Positions 55,741-64,000 of a stretch of 64,000 nt of DNA are shown piece by piece. Below the pieces are notes generated by a model that saw only the letters and a list, made by a program, of their open reading frames with translations, had not been told where the DNA came from and ran no database searches. This DNA comes from Achatina immaculata. Its lineage: Eukaryota; Mollusca; Gastropoda; Stylommatophora; Achatinidae. Numbering within the stretch: the stretch's first letter is position 1; each line of letters starts with the position of its first letter. The position numbers and the translations under genes are program-made. The stretch is from the NCBI GenBank assembly GCA_009760885.1, contig CM019718.1, forward strand, positions 27,897,633 to 27,961,632. Direction: 5' to 3'.

Positions 55741-57466
55741 ATCTAGGACACTTCACTTAATTTGGAAATGAACTTCACATTTGTAAGAGAGTGCCCCTTG
55801 CCCAGCCACCAAGCCACCCAACCACCCAGCCACCCAACCACCCAACCACCCAGCCACCCAACCACCCAACCACCCAACCACCCAGCCACCCAACCACTCA
55901 GCCACCCAGCCACCCAACCACCCAACCACCCAACCACCCAACCACCCAGCCACCCAACCACCCAACCACCCAACCACCAAGTCACCCAACCACCCAGCCA
56001 CCCAACTACCCAGCCACCCAACCACCCAGCCACCTAGCCACCCAACCACCCAGCCACCCAACCACCCACAGACAGGAGGCAAATTCCAAGAACAGACAGA
56101 AGAGAGAGAGAGAGAGCGAGAGAGAAAAGGGCATCAAAAACTGTCCAGGACTTACCTGACTGTGACACACCGTCATGCTTCGGTATATTTGGCTACAAGT
56201 CTTGAACCCATTCATCTCATCACATGGGAAATCCTCTCTGGGATTGTTAGCTGCAGTTTGTAGCAGAGAACAATGAAAGCAGTTTGTGGGAATATGACAA
56301 ATACTTGATTGGTATCAGGTTTCCCGCCGGGCAGATGGCCTTTGTGCTCGGGCGGTGGTAAGATCGAGGGCGCCCAGAATCCTGAGTCTTCCATGACTGA
56401 TTCTCATCAGGGCCCAAGTCTTCAGGGACAGAGCTCTAAAAGACACAAATAATTTCTCCTTGTCTGGATGTACGAATATTTGCTTACAGCTGAATGTACC
56501 GGGCAACTAGACGGGGCCAACTGGACTTTTATTTCTCATACTACGTCTGTATCTCTCCCTAGAATAGTTTTATTTCTCATACTAAGCCTGTATCTATCAC
56601 CTAGAATAGTTTTATTCTCATACTAAGCCTGTATTTATCACCTAGAATAGTTTTATTTCTCATACTACGCCTGTATTGCTCACTAGAATATTTTTATTTC
56701 TCAAACTACGCCTGTATTGCTCACTAGAATATTTTTATTTCTCAAACTACGCCTGTATCTCTTCCTAGAATAGTTTTATTTCTCATACTACGCCTGTATA
56801 GCTCCCTAGAGTAGTTTTATTTCTCATACTACGTCTGTATCTCTTCCTAAAATAGTTTTATTTCTCATACTACGTCTGTATCTCTTCCTAGAATAGTTTT
56901 ATTTCTCATACTACGTCTGTACCTCTTCCTAGAATAATTTTATTTCTCATACTACGTCTGTGTCTCTTCCTAGAATAGTTTTATTTCTCATACTACGTCT
57001 GTATCTCTTCCTAGAATAGTTTTATTTCTCATAATACGTCTGTATCTCTTCCTAGAATAGTTTTATTTCTCATATACGTCTGTATCTCTTCCTAGAATAG
57101 TTTTATTTCTCATACTACGTCTGTATCTCTTCCTAGAATAGTTTTATTTCTCATACTACGTCTGTATCTCTTCCTAGAATAGTTTTATTTCTCATACTAC
57201 GTCTGTATCTCTTCCTAGAATAGTTTTATTTCTCTCTTTCTAGAATAGTTTTATTTCTCATACTAAACCTGTATCTCTTCCTAGAATAGTTTTATTTCTC
57301 ATACTAAGTCTGTATCTCTTCATAGAATAGTTTTATTTCTCATACTACGCCTGTGTCTCTACCTAGAATAGTTTTATTTCTCATACTGCGTCTGTGTCTC
57401 TCCCTAGAATACTTCTATTTCTCATACTGCGTCTGTATATCTTCCTAGAATAGTTTTATTTCTTAT
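55741..57466. repeat. 1.73-kb tandem duplication, copy 2
   Basis: The second copy includes a CCACC-type array (55801-56070), the unique middle (56071-56545) and the first part of the 41-bp array. Beyond 57466 the array continues, so the right side of copy 2 is the original junction. Confidence 0.93.
55799..56070. repeat. CCACC-type low-complexity array (copy 2)
   Basis: The same array in the second duplicate, with several unit substitutions relative to copy 1. Confidence 0.93.
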
Positions 57467-58362
57467 ACTGCGTCTGTATCTCTTCCTAGAATAGTTTTAT
57501 TTCTTATACTGCGTCTGTATCTCTCCTAGAATAGTTTTATTTCTCATACTACGTCTATGTCTCTCCCTAGAATAGTTTTATTTCTCATACTACGTATGTG
57601 TCTCTCCCTAGAATAGTTTTATTTCTCATACTATGTCTGTATCTCTCCCTAGAATAGTTTTATTTCTCATACTGCGTTGTATCTCTCCCTAGAATAGTTT
57701 TATTTCTCATAATACGTCTGTATCTCTCCCTAGAATAGTTTTATTTCTCATACTATGTCTGTATCTCTCCCTAGAATAGTTTTATTTCTCATACTACGTC
57801 TGTATCTCTCCCTAGAATAGTTTTATTTCTCATAATACGTCTGTATCTCTCCCTAGAATAGTTTTATTTCTCATACTACGTCTGTATCTCTCCCTAGAAT
57901 AGTTTTATTTCTCATACTACGTCTGTATCTCTCCCTAGAATAGTTTTATTTCTCATACTACGTCTGTATCTCTCCCTAGAATAGTTTTATTTCTCATAAT
58001 ACGTCTATGTCTCTCCCTAGAATAGTTTTATTTCTCATACTTCGCTTGTATCTCTCCCTAGAATAGTTTTATTTCTCATACTACGTCTGTATCTCTCCCT
58101 AGAATAGTTTTATTTCTCATACTACGTCTGTATCTCTCCCTAGAATAGTTTTATTTCTCATACTACGTCTGTGTCTCTTCCTAGAATAGTTTTATTTCTC
58201 ATACTACGTCTGTATCTCTCCCTAGAATAGTTTTATTTCTCATACTACGTCTGTGTCTCTTCCTAGAATAGTTTTATTTCTCATACTACGTCTGTGTCTC
58301 TTCCTAGAATAGTTTTATTTCTCATACTACGTCTTTATCTCTTCCTAGAATAGTTTTACTTC
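56547..58362. repeat. 41-bp minisatellite, copy 2 and original extension, about 44 copies
   Basis: The same unit as at 54821-55740. The part right of 57466 is not duplicated and is more homogeneous. Confidence 0.94.
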
Positions 58363-58617
58363 AAATAGAAGAGCGGGAGAGACTTGACGCTTGTCGTCAG
58401 CAAAACTTTTGTGTTAAATTGTCAAGTTCTGCCCTGACTAGGACCGTACTACTGAACACATTCTTCGCTGGCTGTGTTCTTCAGCTTCTGTCAAGCTCCA
58501 CTTCCCTAGTTTATCCAGGTGCTCTTTGTTAGTTCTGCGTGGGGAATAAATGCCAAGCTGTGGCCATCATACATTTCAGCCGTGTTTCTCTCTGTTCTTA
58601 TTTGTTGACTCTCAGTA
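58363..58617. other. Unique spacer
   Basis: Low-copy sequence with no gene recognised. Confidence 0.5.
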
Positions 58618-59495
58618 GCCAGTCTTCCCATCTCAGCACAACCTAATCTTAGCATCTCAGACAACCCAGTCTTCCCATCTCAGCACAACCTAATCTTAGC
58701 ATCTCAGACAACCCAGTCTTCCCATCTCAGCACAACCTAATCTTAGCATCTCAGACAACCCAGTCTTCCCATCTCAGCACAACCTAATCTTAGCATCTCA
58801 GACAACCCAGTCTTCCCATCTCAGCACAACCTAATCTTAGCATCTCAGACAACCCAGTCTTCCCATCTCAGCACAACCTAATCTTAGCATCTCAGACAAC
58901 CCAGTCTTCCCATCTCAGCACAACCTAATCTTAGCATCTCAGACAACCCAGTCTTCCCATCTCAGACAACCCAGTCTTCCCATCTCAGCACAACCTAATC
59001 TTAGCATCTCAGACAACCCAGTCTTCCCATCTCAGCACAACCTAATCTTAGCATCTCAGACAACCCAGTCTTCCCATCTCAGCACAACCTAATCTTAGCA
59101 TCTCAGACAACCCAGTCTTCCCATCTCAGCACAACCTAATCTTAGCATCTCAGACAACCCAGTCTTCCCATCTCAGCACAACCTAATCTTAGCATCTCAG
59201 ACAACCCAGTCTTCCCATCTCAGCACAACCTAATCTTAGCATCTCAGACAACCCAGTCTTCCCATCTCAGCACAACCTAATCTTAGCATCTCAGACAACC
59301 CAGTCTTCCCATCTCAGCACAACCTAATCTTAGCATCTCAGACAACCCAGTCTTCCCATCTCAGCACAACCTAATCTTAGCATCTCAGACAACCCAGTCT
59401 TCCCATCTCAGCACAACCTAATCTTAGCATCTCAGACAACCCAGTCTTCCCATCTCAGCACAACCTAATCTTAGCATCTCAGACAACCCAGTCTT
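58618..59495. repeat. 47-bp minisatellite, about 18 almost identical copies
   Basis: The unit cagtcttcccatctcagcac then aacctaatcttagcatctca and gacaacc. One internal unit near 58945 has lost its second half. Near identity implies very recent expansion. Confidence 0.95.
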
Positions 59496-59987
59496 CTCAT
59501 CTCAGACAATCCAGTCATCTCATCTCAGATAACCCAGTCTTCTCATCTCAGACAACTCAGTCTTCTCATCTCAGATAACCCAGTCTTCTCATCTCAGATA
59601 ACCCAGTCATCTCATCTCAGATAACCCAGTCTTCTCATCTCAGACAATCCAGTCATCTCATCTCAGATAACCCAGTCTTCTCATCTCAGACAACTCAGTC
59701 TTCTCATCTCAGATAAGCCAGTCTTCTCATCTCAGATAACCCAGCCATCTCATCTCAGATAACCCAGTCTTCTCATCTCAGACAATCCAGTCATCTCATC
59801 TCAGATAACCCAGTCTTCTCATCTCAGACAACTCAGTCTTCTCATCTCAGATAACCCAGTCTTCTCATCTCAGATAACCCAGTCATCTCATCTCAGATAA
59901 CCCAGTCTTCTCATCTCAGATAACCCAGTCTTCTCATCTCAGATAACCCAGTCTTCTCATCTCAGATAACCCAGTCTTCTCATCCCA
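59496..59987. repeat. 23-bp minisatellite, about 21 copies
   Basis: The unit cagtcttctcatctcagata plus acc is related to half of the 47-bp unit and follows it directly. A four-to-six-unit order (gacaat, cagtcatc, gacaact) recurs twice. Confidence 0.94.
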
Positions 59988-60124
59988 GTACGTATCCGGA
60001 AACTGAAAATGTTTGCGTTATCTTTCTCACAGATTGTTATACCCAGAGCTCCTCATTCTTGGCGTTCTCCTCAAGAACCATAACATTATGCTTTAAACAT
60101 ATCTGTGGCATACAGTGAATAATC
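59988..60124. other. Unique spacer
   Basis: No feature recognised. Confidence 0.5.
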
Positions 60125-60752
60125 ACAGTACTATGACTTCTAGTAAAGAACCACAGTTCTATGACTGAAACACCATAGTTCTATGACTTCTAGTGAAACA
60201 CCACAGTTCTATGATTTCTAATGAAGAAGCACAGTTCTATGACTTCTAGCGAAGAATCACAGTTCTATGACTTCTAGTGAAGAACCACAGTTCTATGACT
60301 TCTAGTGAAACACCTCAGTTCTATGATTTCTAATGAAGAAGCACAGTTCTATGACTTCTAGCGAAGAATCACAGTACTATGACTTCTAGTGAAGAAGCAC
60401 AGTTCTATGACTTCTAGCGAAGAATCACAGTTCTATGACTTCTACTGAAGAAGCACAGTTCTATGACTTCTAGCGAAGAATCACAGTTCTATGACTTCTA
60501 GTGAAGAATCACAGTACTATGACTTCTAGTGAAGAACCACAGTTCTATGACTTCTAGTGAAGAACCACAGTTCTATGACTTCTAGTGAAACACCACGGTT
60601 CTATGACTTCTAGTGAAACACCACAGTTCTATAACTTCTAATGAAACACCACGGTTGTATGATTTCTAGTGAAACACCACAGTTCTATGACTTCTAGTGA
60701 AACACCACAGTTCTATGATTTCTAGTGAAACACCACAGTTCTATGACTTCTG
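60125..60752. repeat. 28-bp minisatellite, about 22 copies
   Basis: The unit ttctatgacttctagtgaag plus aaccacag, with aaacacc, gaagaagc and gcgaagaatc variants interleaved. Confidence 0.93.
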
Positions 60753-60899
60753 GCTAAAAAGTACATGCTTATGGGTTCATGTGATTTTCCACTTTTCTAA
60801 GGCTTTCTCTGAGGAGTCACGTTTTGGCTTCCACTGATTGTTCCTGTGAGCGGCAGCCATCAACCAAATTCCATTTACTTTTCCAGTGATCACATTCCA
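60753..60899. other. Unique spacer
   Basis: No feature recognised. Confidence 0.5.
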
Positions 60900-61140
60900 A
60901 GGACTTGATACTCTTTCACTGACCAGTACTGACACGATACTCTTTTATCGGCCAGTGCTCACACGATACACATTCACTGGCCAGTGCTCATATGATACTC
61001 TTTCACCGGCCAGTGCTCATATGATACTCTTTCACTGGCCAGTACTCACATGATACTCTTTCACTGGCCAGTGCTCACACGATACTCTTTCACCGGCCAG
61101 TGCTCACATGATACTCTTTCACCGGCCAGTGCTCACATCA
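60900..61140. repeat. 29-bp minisatellite, about 8 copies
   Basis: The unit cacatgatactctttcaccg plus gccagtgct. The first two copies are diverged. Confidence 0.92.
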
Positions 61141-61534
61141 TACTGCCGATTTTGTTCAGGCCATGAATTTTGTTCCTGTTGACGTGAACAGAGCGTGGTT
61201 AGTTTTCTGAACGTCGCAGTCAAATTCTGTCAAATGTTAAAATACTTTATCTCAGAGCATGTATTAGAATGTTGAATGTCTGCAGAATGTTGAATGTTTG
61301 AGTACAAGCAACAAGGCCATTTGTCACTGAGGCTAGACTTATATAAAAAGGCCATTTATCACTGAAACTAGACTTATACAACAGGGCCATTTATCAATAA
61401 GACTAGACATACAACAAAGCCAGTTATCACCTGACTAGACTTATACATCAAGGTCATTTATCACTGAAATTAGACTTTTACAGCTGGGTCATTTTTCACT
61501 ACGTGCAGACTTTTAAAGCAGGGTCACTTATCAC
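61141..61534. repeat. Unique DNA passing into a degenerate ~40-bp repeat
   Basis: From about 61310, loose copies of aaggccatttatcactgaaa plus ctagacttatac appear. They share tttatcactg with the next array and look like its ancestral edge. Confidence 0.7.
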
Positions 61535-62197
61535 TGGGACCAAAGTTGTAGTGAACAACCGTTTATCACTGGGACCAAAGTTGTAGTGAACAACCGTTTA
61601 TCACTGGGACCAAAGTTGTAGTGAACAACCGTTTATCACTGGGACCAAAGTTGTAGTGAAAGGCCGTTTATCACTGGGACCAAAGTTGTAGTGAACAACC
61701 GTTTATCACTGGGACCAAAGTTGTAGTGAACAACCGTTTATCACTGGGACCAAAGTTGTAGTGAAAGGCCGTTTATCACTGGGACCAAAGTTGCAGTGAA
61801 AGGCCGTTTATCACTGGGACCAAAGTTGTAGTGAACGACCGTTTATCACTGGGACCAAAGTTGTAGTGAACGACCGTTTATCACTGGGACCAAAGTTGTA
61901 GTGAACGACCGTTTATCACTGGGACCAAAGTTGTAGTGAACGACCGTTTATCACTGGGACCAAAGTTGTAGTGAACGACCGTTTATCACTGGGACCAAAG
62001 TTGTAGTGAAAGGCCGTTTATCACTGGGACCAAAGTTTTAGTGAACGACCGTTTATCACTGGGACCAAAGTTGTAGTGAACGACCGTTTATCACTGGGAC
62101 CAAAGTTGTAGTGAAAGGCCGTTTATCACTGGGACCAAAGTTGTAGTGAACGACCGTTTATCACTGGGACCAAAGTTGTAGTGAACGACCGTTTATC
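61535..62197. repeat. 35-bp minisatellite, about 19 copies
   Basis: The unit gtttatcactgggaccaaag plus ttgtagtgaacgacc, with aacaacc and aaggcc variants in short blocks. Confidence 0.95.
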
Positions 62198-62355
62198 ACA
62201 TGAAATTCATCATTCCTGTCCTGGTCTGACGCGACACCCTGTTGCAGAAACACAATCTGCAGGTCAGCACAGCCTGTAGGTCATCTATCGTCTGAGCTAA
62301 CTAAGACAGAATGTCGCTAATGACTTTTAGTTTTATGAGAGGGTATTCTAAAATT
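62198..62355. other. Unique spacer
   Basis: No feature recognised. Confidence 0.5.
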
Positions 62356-62455
62356 GGTGCCGCCGTGGTGTAGTGGTAAGTGTACTCACCTGCCTATCAG
62401 AAGCTCCCAGGATCGATGTCGTACTCGAGCGGAGTGTTTTCGGACCGACCGGCAC
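62356..62455 (+). mobile_element. tRNA-derived SINE head
   Basis: ggtgccgccgtggtgtagtg starts a tRNA-like segment with an A box (tggtgtagtgg, 62366-62376) and a B-box-like ggatcgatgtc (62410-62420), 33 bp between them, as in RNA polymerase III internal promoters. It does not fold as a whole tRNA and continues into a 24-bp array, so a SINE is more likely than a tRNA gene. Confidence 0.7.
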
Positions 62456-62680
62456 CTAGGTCAAGTCAGCCTCACAGTACGAGGTCAAGTCAGCCTCACA
62501 GTACGAGGTCAACTCAGCCTCACAGTACGAGGTCAGCTCAGCCTCATAGTACGAGGTCAGCTCAGCCTCATAGTACGAGGTCAAGTCAGCCTCACAGTAC
62601 AAGGTCAAGTCAGCCTCACAGTACGAGGTCAAGTCAGCCTCACAGTACGAGATCAGCTCAGCCTCATAGTACGAGTCCCT
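62456..62680. repeat. 24-bp minisatellite, about 9 copies
   Basis: The unit agcctcacagtacgaggtca plus agtc begins directly after the SINE head (tcaagtcagcctcacagtac), probably in the SINE body. It is a multiple of three and open in two plus frames. Confidence 0.93.
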
Positions 62681-62840
62681 GGGGTTTGCTTAAGAAAACC
62701 AAGGTAGCCAGGGCACGTGACATGCTGTGGTAGCCTAGAAATGTGAAGGCACTAACACCTCACACAAGTGCAACGTGAAAATGCTGCAGGACATAGATTC
62801 TAAAAGTGAGTAGCAGAGCAAGCAAAGCTTTTGTTGTAAA
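62681..62840. other. Unique spacer
   Basis: No feature recognised. Confidence 0.5.
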
Positions 62841-63130
62841 AGTCAAGTTCTAGGAGAATATAGTAAAAGTCAAGTTATGGGAGAATATCGTAAAAGTCAA
62901 GTTCTGGGAGAATATAATAAAAGTCAAGTTCTGTGAGAATATAATAAAAGTCAAGTTCTGGGAGAATATAGTAAAAGTCAAGTTCTGTGAGAATATAGTA
63001 AAAGTCAAGTTCTGGGAGAATATAGTAAAAGTCAAGTTCTGTGAGAATATAATAAAAGTCAAGTTCTGGGAGAATATAGTAAAAGTCAAGTTCTGTGAGA
63101 ATATAATAAAAGTCAAGTTCTGGGAGAATA
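62841..63130. repeat. 27-bp minisatellite, about 10 copies
   Basis: The unit aaaagtcaagttctgggaga plus atatagt. Gggag and gtgag versions alternate, making a 54-bp higher-order unit. Confidence 0.94.
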
Positions 63131-63179
63131 CAGCTGTCTAGACTATATTTAAACACTGAGCACAGACAATGCGGGGTAA

Positions 63180-63410
63180 ACTTCCTGTGTCACTTTCTTC
63201 CACACACTTACCTTTCCTGTGTCACTTTCTTCCACACACTTACCTTTCCTGTGTCATTTTCTTCCACACACTTACCTTTCCTGTGTCACTTTCTTCCACA
63301 CACTTACCTTTCCTGTGTCACTTTCTTCCACACACTTACCTTTCCTGTGTCACTTTCTTCCACACACTTACCTTTCCTGTGTCACTTTCTTCCACACACT
63401 TACCTTTCTT
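63180..63410. repeat. 32-bp minisatellite, about 7 copies
   Basis: The unit cacttacctttcctgtgtca plus ctttcttccaca, nearly perfect. It is stop-free in all plus frames, hence three overlapping false ORFs. Confidence 0.94.
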
Positions 63411-63590
63411 TCATCAGCCCACCCACCCCCACCCCGTGTGTCTCGGGATTTCTTTTGTGATGATCTCCCCGTGAGTGGTGCGATCCAGCTGTAACTGCAC
63501 GGGTAAGTGAGCAACACTCACACACAGGAATGCGCCAACTTGTGTATGAGCTCACCCGAAAACATGCACGTGCCCTATATAACGCTGCAC
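63411..63590. other. Unique spacer
   Basis: No feature recognised. Confidence 0.5.
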
Positions 63591-64000
63591 ACTTAGTTTT
63601 TCTGTCAGCACAGTTTACTATCAAGGATTAGTTTTTCTGTGAGCAGAGTTTACTATCAAGGATTAGTTTTTCTGTGAGCAGAGTTTACTATCAAGGATTA
63701 GTTTTTCTGTGAGCAGAGTTTACTATCAAGGATTAGTTTTTCTGTGAGCAGAGTTTACTATCAAGGATTAGTTTTTCTGTTAGCACAGTTTACTATCGAG
63801 GATTAGTTTTTCTGTTAGCACAGTTTACTATCGAGGATTAGTTTTTCTGTTAGCACAGTTTACTATCAAGGATTAGTTTTTCTGTCAGCACAGTTTACTA
63901 TCAAGGATTAGTTTTTCTGTGGGCACAGTTTACTATCAAGGATTAGTTTTTCTGTTAGCACAGTTTACTGTCAAGGATTAGTTTTTCTGTTAGCACAGTT
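63591..64000. repeat. 35-bp minisatellite, about 12 copies, running off the window
   Basis: The unit gttagcacagtttactatca plus aggattagtttttct, with gtgagcagag and gtcagcacag variants in blocks. Confidence 0.94.

Noticed and set aside
62356..62440. A tRNA gene
   Set aside because: The A and B boxes are present, but the B box is imperfect and no acceptor stem closes the segment. A SINE head fits better.
1..64000. CRISPR arrays
   Set aside because: The repeats have no unique spacers between conserved units. They are contiguous minisatellites, and the mobile elements are eukaryotic.

Overview
The window looks like non-genic DNA from an animal genome, most likely an invertebrate. The evidence is its mobile elements: a Tc1/mariner DD34E transposon, Penelope-like, RTE-type and CR1/L2-type retroelements, a gag/pol-less LTR element, a fold-back element and a tRNA-derived SINE head, all in AT-rich DNA. 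A marine mollusc or another lophotrochozoan is my best guess, on overall character only. I see no intact host protein gene, rRNA, tRNA gene or CRISPR array. By hand tally roughly half of the 64 kb is tandem repeat, in more than 35 unrelated minisatellite arrays with units of 16 to 70 bp. About another quarter to a third is mobile-element DNA.

Layout. 1-9563 is one 23-bp minisatellite with higher-order blocks. 9631-14387 has a 43-bp array and a tandemly duplicated dead Tc1-like transposon. 14388-20340 is a run of arrays (22, 31, 37, 28, 18, 44, 16 and 25 bp). 20340-24072 holds a 35-bp array caught up in a 1.66-kb tandem duplication. 24408-26490 is a 34/32-bp array split by a CR1-type LINE tail. 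26690-28640 has small arrays and microsatellites. 28639-33592 is a decayed Penelope-like element with inverted arms, carrying minisatellites grown from its own coding sequence. 33720-34935 is a 47-bp array, followed by a short gene-like island. 35430-37997 is a 5'-truncated RTE-type LINE with a 28-bp target-site duplication and a chimeric insertion inside it. 38000-43700 holds more arrays, one RT fragment and a minus-strand CR1-type LINE that splits a 27-bp purine-rich array. 43700-45206 is a fold-back element. 45240-48170 is arrays. 48183-53210 is a Penelope 3' end broken by a young 4.7-kb LTR element. 53225-53860 is an RT fragment. 54015-58360 is a 1.73-kb tandem duplication plus a 41-bp array. 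58618 to the window end is arrays with one SINE head.

How the parts relate. There is no pathway here. What can be read is turnover. Retroelements insert into existing arrays. Short pieces of retroelements are amplified into new arrays. Three segments of 1.7 to 1.9 kb with ends in arrays are duplicated in tandem. Most long open reading frames are by-products of stop-free repeat units. The most unusual structure is the LTR element, whose primer-binding-site motif exists as three 23-bp steps, with both LTRs ending exactly before the third step.
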